A stretch of DNA of 64,000 nucleotides from Streptomyces marokkonensis (GTDB lineage Bacteria > Actinomycetota > Actinomycetes > Streptomycetales > Streptomycetaceae), in contig NZ_VSKS01000030.1 of assembly GCF_008312835.1 (NCBI RefSeq), forward strand, positions 16,910 to 80,909, read 5' to 3'. The notes beneath the pieces were generated by a model. That model was not told the origin of the DNA, did no database searches, and was given only the letters and a program-made list of their open reading frames with translations. Position numbers and translations under genes: made by a program. Below are positions 1-8,055 of the stretch, in pieces. Position 1 is the first letter of the stretch, and every line of letters starts with the position of its first letter.

Positions 1-321
1 GGGCTGTGGTGGCCCGACAGCGACGCGTTCAAGGCGCTGCTGGACGAGACCGCCAGAGCCTGCGAGGCGTTCGAGGACGACCTGATCGACGGCGACACCG
101 CGGCGGACCGCATCCTGGAGCACCTGCGCGCCTCCGAGGCCGTCTCCCCGGTCTTCGGCTGGAAGGACACGGCCCACCGGTTCATCCACCCCGACCGGAC
201 GCAGATGCGCGAGTTCCTGCGCTGGGCCGCCGAGTCGCCGCTGCCCGAACTGAGCACGGCGGGCCGGCAGAGTCTCGAGGCGTTCCGCGCGACGGGCGGC
301 ACGGCGGAGGACGGCCGGTGA
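1..321 (+). CDS. 3' end of an unrecognised protein (partial)
   Basis: The reading frame is open from the first base of the window to a TGA at 319-321 and encodes the last 106 residues of a protein whose start lies off the left edge. Codon use is typical of the host. The fragment is acidic, predicted helical, begins GLWWPD and contains no motif I can place, so no function is proposed. Its stop overlaps the GTG start of the next gene by four bases (GTGA), which implies translational coupling with the SnoaL-like gene and membership of the polyketide cluster. Confidence 0.6.
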   Translation, partial: GLWWPDSDAFKALLDETARACEAFEDDLIDGDTAADRILEHLRASEAVSPVFGWKDTAHRFIHPDRTQMREFLRWAAESPLPELSTAGRQSLEAFRATGGTAEDGR

Positions 322-791
322 ACGGCCGAACCGCAACGGACGCCGCTGTGGAGGAGGCCAACAAGGCGCTCGCCAGGTACTGGTTCCAGGAGGGGTGGAA
401 CCGGGGCAACGTCGAGGTCGCGGACCGCGTGTTCGCCCCGGGCTTCCTGCTCGGTGGCGAGCCGGTGGGACCGGAGGGGCCCAAGCGCAGTGTCAGGGCG
501 CGCCACGCCGCGTTCTCCGGACTGACCGTGGACGTCGGCCTCCAGTTGGCCGACGGTCCATGGGTGGCGAGTTGGTACGCCATCCGCGCCACCCATGTGG
601 GCACCTTCGCCGGAGTGCCGCCGACGGGACTTCCCGTCACGTCGGAAGGAATTCAGCTGTGGCGTGTGGAGAACGGGCAGGTGGTGGAGGACCGCAACAT
701 ATTCGATCTGTGGCGCGTCATATCCCAGCTGAAGGACGGCGGAGCGAAAGAGGGAGACGCCATCGAATTCCCTAAGGGCCGGCGTGGATGA
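318..791 (+). CDS. SnoaL-like polyketide cyclase / NTF2-fold protein
   Basis: A 157-residue protein of the SnoaL-like NTF2-fold family (ester cyclases and hydroxylases that act on aromatic polyketides). Supporting features are the N-terminal helix with ARYWFQEGWNRGN, the following VADRVFAPGF strand-turn, the central GTFAGVPPTG loop typical of SnoaL-like proteins and the C-terminal strand with GQVVEDRNIFD. The GTG start is chosen because it overlaps the previous stop as GTGA and because the family homology begins there, although the frame is open further upstream. It likely acts on a late ring closure or hydroxylation; the substrate cannot be read from sequence. Its 3' end overlaps the convergent LuxR gene by 20 bases. 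Confidence 0.8.
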   Translation: MNGRTATDAAVEEANKALARYWFQEGWNRGNVEVADRVFAPGFLLGGEPVGPEGPKRSVRARHAAFSGLTVDVGLQLADGPWVASWYAIRATHVGTFAGVPPTGLPVTSEGIQLWRVENGQVVEDRNIFDLWRVISQLKDGGAKEGDAIEFPKGRRG

Positions 792-1401
792 TGTGCTGCT
801 CGTACGCGAATATCACCGCGTGCACCCGGTTGCGCAGCCCCAGCTTCTCCATTACTTTCTGAATATGGGATTTCACCGTGCTCTGACTGAGTGTCAGTTC
901 CGCGGAGATCTCGGCATTGCTCAGGCCGCGGGTGAGGAGACGGAAGACCTCCGTCTCCCGTTCCGTGAGCTGGTCGAGCGGGGAGGCCCCCGGCGCCGGC
1001 CGCACGGTGGGGATCAGCAGGGACCGCCCGGTGGCCATGATGCGGACCGCGGCGGCCAGTTCCCGGGAACTGCTGGCACTCGGGAGCAGCCCTCTGGCTC
1101 CGGCGCGCAGTACCTGGCCGGCCGCCGCGTCCACGTCGTCCACCAGGACCAGCACGTTCGCCGCGGAGGGCTCCGCGGACAGCGCTTCCACGCTGTCCAG
1201 AGCCTCCTCCGCGGCGCCGTGCGCGTTGACGATGACGACCTGGGGGCGCAGTTCGCGGTACCGGGCGGCGGCGGACGGGCCGTCGTGGGCGACTCCTGCG
1301 ACGAGGAGATCGGAACAGCTCCCCACGATGGTGCGCAGTCCGGTCAGTGAGATGGGGTGGGAATCGACGAGCAGGACGCTGGTGGGTGCTGAGCCTGACA
1401 T
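772..1401 (-). CDS. LuxR/NarL-family regulator with atypical receiver
   Basis: A 209-residue response-regulator-like protein: receiver-like domain (about 8-125) and a NarL/LuxR helix-turn-helix (about 145-205) with the LTERETEVFRLL and STVKSHIQKVMEKLGL signatures. The phosphoacceptor aspartate is replaced by Asn59 (VVIVNAH), and the conserved switch Thr and Lys are also missing (LVLVDDVD; GLLPSASS), so control by phosphorylation is unlikely. The ATG at 1401 is preferred because GGGGGAA stands just upstream; the open frame continues a further 27 codons. It is probably a cluster-situated regulator, possibly binding a small-molecule ligand instead of a phosphate. No partner histidine kinase is visible. 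Confidence 0.85.
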   Translation of the reverse strand: MSGSAPTSVLLVDSHPISLTGLRTIVGSCSDLLVAGVAHDGPSAAARYRELRPQVVIVNAHGAAEEALDSVEALSAEPSAANVLVLVDDVDAAAGQVLRAGARGLLPSASSSRELAAAVRIMATGRSLLIPTVRPAPGASPLDQLTERETEVFRLLTRGLSNAEISAELTLSQSTVKSHIQKVMEKLGLRNRVHAVIFAYEQHIIHAGP

Positions 1402-1619
1402 GTGTTCCCCCGGGATGCGTGGAATCTGCCGAGCGTTCAGACAGAATAGAGTGACGGGCGTCGGTCCGATCCAGGCCGACACTTATCCCATATTGCGAAT
1501 CGGCGTGGCGGTGCCCCGACGGTTGCCCGGACGTGCGCGGGCCGTACGCGTACCGCGCCCGCCCCCGGTCCGCGGCCCCGGGGGCCGGGCCCGGCGGGCC
1601 CGTTCCCCGAGGGCTGTCC

Positions 1620-2690
1620 TCAGATCTTGCGTCCGACCACCGCAGTCGTCAGCGCGGGCAGTACGGCGGTGCGTTCCACGGTGAAGCCCGCGTCGCACAT
1701 CCACGAGGCGCACTCGGCCGGGGCGAACAGGCGTGCCCGCGCGGACTGGAGCATCATGACGACGCTCAGCAGCAGTGTCGACGCGCGCTCCCGCGCGTCG
1801 TCCGTCATGTTGTCGTAGACGATCACCGTGCCGCCGTCCTCGACGGCGTCGTAGGCCTTGCGCAGCAGCAGCGCGCGCCGGTCGTCGGACCAGTCGTGGA
1901 GCACGCCCCCCAGCACCAGCACGTCCGCGCGCGGCAGTTCGTCCTCGAAGAAGTCTCCCTCGGCGAAGCGGAGCCGCTTCGCCACCCCGCGCTCGGCAGC
2001 CAGCTCCTCGAAGAACGGCCGCATCGCGGGGCGGTCCAGCACCGTGCCGCGCAGATGGGGGTGGGCGGCGGCGACGTGGGCGGCGAGGTTGCCGCGCCCG
2101 CCCCCGATGTCGGCGAAGGTCGTACAGGCACTCCAGTCGATCAGCGCGGACACGCCCGGCGCGATCGCGCCGCTGAAGGCGTCCATCGCCGACAGGAACT
2201 GCCGCAGTCTGCCGGGGTCGTGGAAGATGCGGGTGAACGGCACCTCGCCGTCCGCGTCCTGGCCCCGCGCGCTGCCCGTCCGCAGCAGACCGGTCAGGGC
2301 GCCGTTCGCGCCGGTCCCCGTCAGCTCGGACGTCATCCGGAGGAAGCCGCCGACGTACCCCGGGCGGCCGGTGACCAGGTGCCGGGCGGCGCCGGGACTG
2401 TTGCGGTACCGCCCGTCCCGTCGGACCAGCAGGCCGAGCGACGCGAGGGCGTCGAGGAAGTCGCGTCCGGCGCGCGGGTGCAGGCCGGTGCGGAGGGAGA
2501 GTTCCTCCGCACCGAGCCGGCCGTCGCCGAGCGTGTCGAAGACCCCCAGGTCGAGAGCCGCGGTGAGCAGTCCGCCGGAAAGGAACGACCACCCGACGAG
2601 CATCACGTCGAACGGATCGTCCAGCGGTGCGGCGGGCGTGCCGGCCGGGACGGCGAACGCCCCGGCCGGTCCGGAATCCGTGTGCCTCAT
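1620..2690 (-). CDS. SAM-dependent O-methyltransferase (family 2)
   Basis: A 356-residue class I methyltransferase of the plant-COMT/TcmN-C-terminal type. An N-terminal winged-helix dimerisation domain (about 28-110) precedes a Rossmann domain with the SAM-binding motif DIGGGRG at 194-200, an acidic ribose-binding site near LDRPAM and the catalytic-base segment LHDWSDD with His265. Length fits the family. It sits 12 bases downstream of the membrane acyltransferase and is probably cotranscribed with it. The expected role is O-methylation of a phenol on the polyketide; regiochemistry cannot be deduced. Confidence 0.9.
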   Translation of the reverse strand: MRHTDSGPAGAFAVPAGTPAAPLDDPFDVMLVGWSFLSGGLLTAALDLGVFDTLGDGRLGAEELSLRTGLHPRAGRDFLDALASLGLLVRRDGRYRNSPGAARHLVTGRPGYVGGFLRMTSELTGTGANGALTGLLRTGSARGQDADGEVPFTRIFHDPGRLRQFLSAMDAFSGAIAPGVSALIDWSACTTFADIGGGRGNLAAHVAAAHPHLRGTVLDRPAMRPFFEELAAERGVAKRLRFAEGDFFEDELPRADVLVLGGVLHDWSDDRRALLLRKAYDAVEDGGTVIVYDNMTDDARERASTLLLSVVMMLQSARARLFAPAECASWMCDAGFTVERTAVLPALTTAVVGRKI

Positions 2691-2702
2691 CCGGTCCTGA
2701 CC

Positions 2703-3983
2703 TCATTCCTTGGCGGGAGCGGCACCGGCCGCCCGGCGCCGGTCGTCGGCGTGCGGCCCGGTGCGGCCCGGTGAGGCGGGCACCCGCCGCCCGATCCGTG
2801 CGCGCAGCCAGAGTTCCGCCGGGCGTTCGTAGAACTGGTGGAGGAGCGCGCTGACGAGGATCGCGAGCCCGAGCGCCAGCAGGACCCACCACAGGTTCGT
2901 CCAGCTCGCCCCGGCCGGCATCATGTAGAACTCGACGATGCTGTGGCGGTCGGACACCCGCGACGCGATCTCGAAGAGCACGGTGAAGTGCAGCAGGTAG
3001 AAGGCGTACGACCACTCGCCGAGCGCGACCATGGGTCCCCGGGCGAGCCAGGAGGAGCTCCCGCCCATGTCGCGTTGCGCGACCGCCACCACCAGCAGCG
3101 CGTAGAGGGGCGCGGTCACCTGGCCCAGGGCGTCGAACACGACGTACAGGCGCCAGGTCTCGTCACGCAGCAGCCACAGCGCGACCAGGCCGGCGAGGAG
3201 CAGTCCGGTGGCGCCGCGCACGCCCAGCGGGGAGCGCCAGCCCTTGCGCACGGCGGCCGCCGCGACCACGCCCAGCAGGAACTCCCAGACCCGGGCGATG
3301 GGCGAGTACGTGCCGAAGATCAGACCGTCCATGCCGGTGAACGACGGCCTCGGCGTGGGCGGGTAGGCCTCCCACAGCCAGAGCTTGATGCCCCAGCCGA
3401 CCAGTACGAGCGTCACCGCGGCCCAGCCGAGCCACCGCAGTGAACGGCGCAGCGCGTAGGGGGCGACGAACGGGAACACCGCGTAGAAGAAGGCCTCGCA
3501 CGCCAGCGACCAGGTCACCGGACTGGTGCCGCCGAGAATCCAGTTCGGCACCCACGCCTGGTAGAGGAGGACGGCGGACACCGCCATCAGGATCAGGGTG
3601 TTGGACTGCGCGTCCGGCGCGTCGGGCAGCTGCAGCAGCAGCGGGACGGTGACCCCGATGACCAGCAGCGGCCAGATGCGTGCGAACCGGCGGCCGTAGA
3701 AGGGCCCCGTCCGGTCGCCGGACGTCCATGTCCAGGTCAGGACGAAGCCGGAGAGGACGAAGAAGAAGGTCACGCCGGACGAGCCCATGGCGAAGACCGC
3801 GTCGGTGTGGGGTATCGGCAGCAGCGTGCTGACGTGGGAGAGGAACACCGCGAGCGCCGCGATCCACCGCAGTCCGGTGAGGGAGTGGAGCCGGGGCGCG
3901 GGGCCGCCTTCCGGCGGGAGGACGGAGGCGGGCGGGGATCCGGGTCTCTGTGCTGAGGAGGTCATACCAGTTGCACCAGCCAT
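2703..3983 (-). CDS. Membrane acyltransferase 3 family protein
   Basis: A 426-residue integral membrane protein of the acyltransferase-3 (OafA/YrhL-like) family with about ten hydrophobic segments. The N-terminal SLTGLRWIAALAVFLSHV contains the conserved family histidine, and GVTFFFVLSGFVLTW is a second family signature; RRFARIWP is the usual arginine motif. The C-terminal tail is Arg/Pro rich and cytosolic-looking. Such enzymes transfer acyl groups to sugars or small molecules at the membrane. Here it may acylate the polyketide product or a host envelope glycan. A second in-frame ATG six codons downstream (3965) is an equally good start because neither has a clear Shine-Dalgarno. Confidence 0.85.
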   Translation of the reverse strand: MAGATGMTSSAQRPGSPPASVLPPEGGPAPRLHSLTGLRWIAALAVFLSHVSTLLPIPHTDAVFAMGSSGVTFFFVLSGFVLTWTWTSGDRTGPFYGRRFARIWPLLVIGVTVPLLLQLPDAPDAQSNTLILMAVSAVLLYQAWVPNWILGGTSPVTWSLACEAFFYAVFPFVAPYALRRSLRWLGWAAVTLVLVGWGIKLWLWEAYPPTPRPSFTGMDGLIFGTYSPIARVWEFLLGVVAAAAVRKGWRSPLGVRGATGLLLAGLVALWLLRDETWRLYVVFDALGQVTAPLYALLVVAVAQRDMGGSSSWLARGPMVALGEWSYAFYLLHFTVLFEIASRVSDRHSIVEFYMMPAGASWTNLWWVLLALGLAILVSALLHQFYERPAELWLRARIGRRVPASPGRTGPHADDRRRAAGAAPAKE

Positions 3984-4091
3984 TTCGACGGTGGCGGGAA
4001 GGAGCGGACCGTTCGGCTGCGATTCCGGTCGGAGAATGCATCTGAATGTTGAATGGGTTAATGCCCGGCCGATCGCGCGGGCATCATTACA

Positions 4092-4105
4092 TCATCGGCC
4101 GATGA
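4092..4105. promoter_or_regulatory. 14-bp perfect palindrome in divergent promoter region
   Basis: TCATCGGCCGATGA is a perfect inverted repeat in a locally AT-rich stretch (about 4020-4140) between the leftward acyltransferase and the rightward SDR. Position and symmetry fit an operator for a dimeric regulator serving one or both genes. No binding protein can be assigned from sequence. Confidence 0.4.
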
Positions 4106-4234
4106 ATCCCTGATTAAGCGTCAATAAATTGCTTCCGTGCGGGTATGCGGATCGAAAGGGCTGCTGTATTTCGAGCGGATGCCGGGTATGGTTCGGGAAC
4201 CGGTCCTGGAATTCGAGGAGATACGGGGAATGGC

Positions 4235-5020
4235 ATGCGACGATTTCCGTACGGCAGGGCGCTGGTCACCGGTGCGTCGAGCGGTATCGGGGAGGGGTTC
4301 GCCCGCCGGCTGGCCGGGGAGGGCGTGGACCTCGTTCTGGTGGCACGCCGCGGCGACCGCCTCGCACAGCTGGCCTCCGAGCTCGGCTCGCGTCACCGGG
4401 TGGACGTCGAGGTGATGAAGCTCGACCTCACCGACGAGGGGGACGTCGCCGCGGCGGAGGAACGGCTGGCGGCGACGGAACGGCCCGTCGGTCTCCTGGT
4501 CAACAACGCGGGATCGAGCGGTTCCGGGTACTTCGCCGACCTCCCGGTCGACCGGGAGGTCCGGACGGCCGTGCTGGGCACCCTGGTGCCGCTGCGGCTC
4601 TCCCACGCCTGTCTGCCGCGCATGATCGGCAGCGGGTCGGGCGGCATCGTCAATGTGTCGTCCCTGGTCGCCGTGCTGCCCAAGCCGCGCTCCGCCACGT
4701 ACGCCGCGTCCAAGGCGTTCATGTCCTCGATGGGGGAGAGCCTCGCCATGGAAGTGGCGCGCCACGGCGTCCACGTCACGACGGTGCACACCGGGCTGAC
4801 CCGCTCGGAGTTCCACACCGTCGCCGGGGTGTCCCCGGACACCCTGCCGTCCATCAAGTGGCTCACACCGGACCAGGTGGCGCAGGCCGGACTGGAGGCC
4901 GTGGCAGCGGGGCGCCCGTCCGTGGTGCCGGGACGCGCCTACCGGATCAGGCTCCCGCTGATGCGTGCCATGCCCCGCTCCGTCGTACGGACCGTCATGC
5001 GGCGCGTCCACAAGGCATGA
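4235..5020 (+). CDS. Short-chain dehydrogenase/reductase
   Basis: A 261-residue classical SDR with the nucleotide-binding VTGASSGIGEGFA near the N-terminus, the NNAG motif, the catalytic serine in IVNVSS and the YAASK active-site Tyr-Lys pair. The ATG at 4235 is preferred over upstream starts in the same frame because GGGGAA precedes it at good spacing and the Rossmann fold begins within ten residues. It is followed after 54 bases by the F420-type reductase and probably shares a transcript with it. Likely role is reduction or oxidation of a polyketide carbonyl or hydroxyl, or general metabolism; substrate unknown. Confidence 0.88.
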   Translation: MRRFPYGRALVTGASSGIGEGFARRLAGEGVDLVLVARRGDRLAQLASELGSRHRVDVEVMKLDLTDEGDVAAAEERLAATERPVGLLVNNAGSSGSGYFADLPVDREVRTAVLGTLVPLRLSHACLPRMIGSGSGGIVNVSSLVAVLPKPRSATYAASKAFMSSMGESLAMEVARHGVHVTTVHTGLTRSEFHTVAGVSPDTLPSIKWLTPDQVAQAGLEAVAAGRPSVVPGRAYRIRLPLMRAMPRSVVRTVMRRVHKA

Positions 5021-5074
5021 CCGACCCCGGGCGACGGCACGGCAGAGCCGGCCCCACCAGTGAAGGAGGGTTTC

Positions 5075-5533
5075 ATGACCACCCCACGCCGCGGCCTCTC
5101 CGTACGCCACAGGGCGCGCAACCGCCTCGTCGTGTTCGCCCACCGGGTCGGCCTGCCGTTCGGCCCGATGCACCTGCTGACGGTGCCGGGCCGGCGCAGT
5201 GGCGTGCCGCGGACCACCCCGGTGGCACCCGTGCTGATCGACGGCACCCGCTACCTCGTCCAGGCCTACCCCGGCTCCGACTGGGCGAGGAACGCCCGGG
5301 CGGCGGGACACGGCCTGCTCACCAGGGGACGCCACCGCGAGCGGGTGGACCTGGTGGAGCTGCCGGTGGACGAACGCGCCGCCGTGCTGCGGCGGTTCCC
5401 CCGGCAGAACCCGCGCGGCACGGGCGCGTTCCTGCGCAACGGACTGGTGGCATCGGCATCTCCCGAGCACTTCGCTGCGGCGGCCCCGTCCTGTCCCGTC
5501 TTCAGGGTCGTTCCGCGCCCCGGCGGCGGCTGA
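5075..5533 (+). CDS. Deazaflavin (F420)-dependent nitroreductase/quinone reductase family protein
   Basis: A 152-residue protein of the DDN/F420H2-dependent split-barrel family. Diagnostic parts are LLTVPGRRSGVPRTTPV near residues 35-50 and the GSDWARNARAAG loop. An AAGGAGG Shine-Dalgarno at 5063-5069 fixes the ATG at 5075; an in-frame GTG at 5060 overlaps that site and is rejected. Relatives reduce quinones or unsaturated carbonyls with F420H2, so reduction of a quinoid polyketide intermediate is plausible. It follows the SDR and ends at a hairpin terminator facing the convergent halogenase gene. Confidence 0.82.
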   Translation: MTTPRRGLSVRHRARNRLVVFAHRVGLPFGPMHLLTVPGRRSGVPRTTPVAPVLIDGTRYLVQAYPGSDWARNARAAGHGLLTRGRHRERVDLVELPVDERAAVLRRFPRQNPRGTGAFLRNGLVASASPEHFAAAAPSCPVFRVVPRPGGG

Positions 5534-5550
5534 GCCGGGAGGCGGGTACG

Positions 5551-5587
5551 GCGAAGGGCGGGCTCCCCGGGGAGCTCCGCCCTTCGC
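5551..5587. terminator. Hairpin terminator between convergent genes
   Basis: GCGAAGGGCGGGCTCCCC pairs with GGGGAGCTCCGCCCTTCGC with a single bulge and almost no loop. It lies in the 73-base gap between the rightward F420-type reductase and the leftward halogenase and can serve both. No U-tract is present, which is usual for Streptomyces. Confidence 0.65.
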
Positions 5588-5606
5588 CCGGCCCGCGCCG
5601 CGCGTG

Positions 5607-7295
5607 TCAGTGCGGTACCGGAGTCTCCTGGTGGTCCGGGGGCAGTGCCCTGCCGTGCGCGTCGACCCCCGTGGTGAGGTAGCGCAGCTCCCCGGGTCCC
5701 TCGTGACGCAGCCAGTGGGCCATGCGCCGCAGATCGTCGGGTTTCGGATACACGAAGCGGCACGCCGGATCGCGCAGCCCGAGGTGGTCGAGCACCACGG
5801 GGGAGGACGCCACGGCATCCAGCAGCCGCGCGCCGGCGACCGCGGCCGGCGTCTCCCCGCGGTCGACCGCTTCGCACTCCCCGACCATCTCGTCGAACAG
5901 CGCCTTGTAGCCATCGGATCCGGGCACGGGGAGTCCGGGGTGCGGCGCCTCCTCCATGGCGCGCAGGACGCCGTCGTCCCCGGTCCGGGTGAACCGCTCG
6001 GTGAACCGGTCGAAACGCAGGTTCACCGGCACCTCCGCCGCGCACCACACCCGGTAGACGGCGTTCCACAGAGAATGGTCGGCGAAGGACACGAAGGCGC
6101 AGTTGACCAGTTCGTCGTTGTAGCGGATGAGCCCCTGCTGCAGCGCGTCGACGTAGGAGAAGCGCTGCTCGTCGAAGTCGTCATCGGCCAGGGCCGCCAG
6201 CAGCCGCCACGCCAGGGAGTTGATCACCTCGCCCGTGTTCGTCAGGCCCCGTGAGAAGAGCGGGTCGATGAAGCCGGCCGCGTGGGACATCAGGCACCAG
6301 CGGTGTCCGACCGTCCGCTTCGACGCGTACTGGATGCGTCCCGCGGAGACCCACGGACGGACGGTCCGCGCGTCGGCGAACAGCCGCTCGACGGCGGGGA
6401 ACCGGGCCGCGAAGGCGCGGAACTCCTCCTCGGGGGAGAGATCCGGCGACCGCGGGTGGAGACGCTCGTCCAGTGTCAGGCCCACGCTGATCAGCGGGTT
6501 GCGCGAACCCGGGGCGTTGTTGAAGGGAATCGACCAGAACCAGCCCCGGTCGAAGAGGTGGTGCATCGTGCCCTCGACCCAGGGAATGGGCGGAGCGTCC
6601 TCGGGCCCCACCCGAAGGCACTCGTCCGTCGGGCGGACGCCGATCATGTGCGTGAACAGGGAGCGGGAGTGGTGCTTCAGCGCCTCGGGGGGACTTCGCA
6701 GGTCCAGCCGGGCGGCGAGGGGCGACCGGAAGCCGCTGGCGTCCACCAGATAGCGGCCCTCGTGCCGCTCGCCGTTCCCGCCCACGACGGCGACGTGGCC
6801 GTCGGCCAGTTCCACGTCCGCGACCGGGAACGCCTGCAGGGCGTCACAGCCGTAGCGGATCGCCGTGTGGAAGAGATGGGCGTCCGTGTCCTGGCGGAAC
6901 AGATGGCTCGTCTGAAGCACCTTCGACGGCGGGCTGAACTGCAGGAACTCGGAGGGATCCGGCTCCTTGCCCTCTTCGTGGCGGATAAAGCCGAAATGGC
7001 GCTTGGTGCCGCAGGTGGGGGCGATCTCGTCACGGCAGCCCTCGTACGAGGTGAGCGGTTCGAGTTCGGGAACCCCGTAGCGGCGGGCCAGCAGGCGGAA
7101 CACCTTCAGGGTGTAGAGCGTGGTGGACTCGCCGACGGCGAACCGCGGGTGTGTCCCGCCGTCGATCAGCAGGACCGACACGCCCTGCCTGGCGAGGATG
7201 GCGCCGAGAGTGGAGCCGGCGATACCGGACCCCAGGATGATCACGTCGTGGGCGCGGGGCCGGTCGTTCCGAGGTCGTGGTGGGAGCCCGGGCAT
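5607..7295 (-). CDS. Flavin-dependent halogenase family protein
   Basis: A 562-residue FAD-binding protein of the tryptophan/phenol halogenase superfamily. The dinucleotide-binding motif GSGIAGSTLG lies at 22-31, the halogenase-type GEST at 55-58 and the signature WxWxIP is present as WFWSIP at 252-257. Lys98 in CGTKRHFGF is a candidate for the catalytic lysine but should be verified by alignment. A strong GGAGGAGG precedes the ATG. Halogenases need FADH2 from a separate reductase; the flavin reductase encoded at 16779 is a good candidate partner. The likely substrate is a phenolic ring of the polyketide. It is the last gene of the leftward biosynthetic operon. Confidence 0.85.
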   Translation of the reverse strand: MPGLPPRPRNDRPRAHDVIILGSGIAGSTLGAILARQGVSVLLIDGGTHPRFAVGESTTLYTLKVFRLLARRYGVPELEPLTSYEGCRDEIAPTCGTKRHFGFIRHEEGKEPDPSEFLQFSPPSKVLQTSHLFRQDTDAHLFHTAIRYGCDALQAFPVADVELADGHVAVVGGNGERHEGRYLVDASGFRSPLAARLDLRSPPEALKHHSRSLFTHMIGVRPTDECLRVGPEDAPPIPWVEGTMHHLFDRGWFWSIPFNNAPGSRNPLISVGLTLDERLHPRSPDLSPEEEFRAFAARFPAVERLFADARTVRPWVSAGRIQYASKRTVGHRWCLMSHAAGFIDPLFSRGLTNTGEVINSLAWRLLAALADDDFDEQRFSYVDALQQGLIRYNDELVNCAFVSFADHSLWNAVYRVWCAAEVPVNLRFDRFTERFTRTGDDGVLRAMEEAPHPGLPVPGSDGYKALFDEMVGECEAVDRGETPAAVAGARLLDAVASSPVVLDHLGLRDPACRFVYPKPDDLRRMAHWLRHEGPGELRYLTTGVDAHGRALPPDHQETPVPH

Positions 7296-7418
7296 GCTGT
7301 CCTCCTCCGTGTGCTGTGCGCGCCTGTCGCGGCACTGTGACGTGTGGTCGGAGCTGCCGAGGGGGCGCGGCCGCCGGCCGTCAGGACCTGGGCGGGCCGC
7401 GCCCCCGGGGCGGGCGGT

Positions 7419-7937
7419 TCAGCGGCGGCCGGCGGCCGGCCGGGCTCCCCGCGACGGTCCGGGCAGGTCGCCGTGGGCGCCCGGCGGCGGCTGGAAGCCG
7501 CGCATCCGGTGCTCGTTGGCGAGCTCCTGCATCTTCGCCCAGTCCGGCTTGCCGTTCGCGACCAGCCGGGACAGCCCGATGAAGAAGTTCTCGACGCCAC
7601 CGGGCGTCGCGATCACCAGCAGCTGGCCGGGCTCCTCGCCGACGTTGAGGAACTTGTGCGGCACCCCCCGGGGGCCGAAGATCACCGTGCCCTCGGTGAT
7701 GACCTGGGACACGCCGCCGACCTCGAATTCGTAACGGCCCTTGTTGACGAAGAACGCCTCGTCGGCGGTCTCGTGCACATGCAGCGGCGGACCGCTGCCG
7801 GGACGCGTGGTGATCTGGTAGAAGCTGTAGAGTCCGCCCGTGTCCTCCTTTCGGAGAAGGAACCGGCCCTCCTCCCCGAACCAGCAGACGGGCTCGACCT
7901 CGTCCCGGCTGACGACTTTCCTCTCGGGCTTCGACAC
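7419..7937 (-). CDS. Cupin-domain protein
   Basis: A 172-residue single-cupin protein. Cupin motif 1 is PLHVHETADEAFFVNKG with the metal-binding His-x-His and Glu, and motif 2 is GPRGVPHKFLN with the third histidine. The open frame extends far upstream, but a GTG at 7937 preceded by AGAGGAAA at proper spacing coincides with the start of recognisable family sequence, so that start is chosen. Cupins in aromatic polyketide clusters serve as cyclases, oxygenases or isomerases. This one resembles quercetin-dioxygenase-like proteins and is distinct from the TcmJ-type cupin upstream. Exact role is unknown. Confidence 0.8.
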   Translation of the reverse strand: MSKPERKVVSRDEVEPVCWFGEEGRFLLRKEDTGGLYSFYQITTRPGSGPPLHVHETADEAFFVNKGRYEFEVGGVSQVITEGTVIFGPRGVPHKFLNVGEEPGQLLVIATPGGVENFFIGLSRLVANGKPDWAKMQELANEHRMRGFQPPPGAHGDLPGPSRGARPAAGRR

Positions 7938-8055
7938 GATGCGTTTCCTCTCGATCGGTTGGTCAACGGCGCGGCCGCTGAGCTCAGCGAAGCAGCGGCT
8001 CGAAAGGGGCTGATAAAGAGGCGGAAAATCCGCTGGCCCCGCAGTGCGTGGCGGG

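Noticed and set aside
1483-3015. Long leftward open frame of about 510 codons
   Set aside because: It is an Arg/Pro/Gly-rich shadow of the O-methyltransferase and acyltransferase genes, which show real family motifs in other frames.
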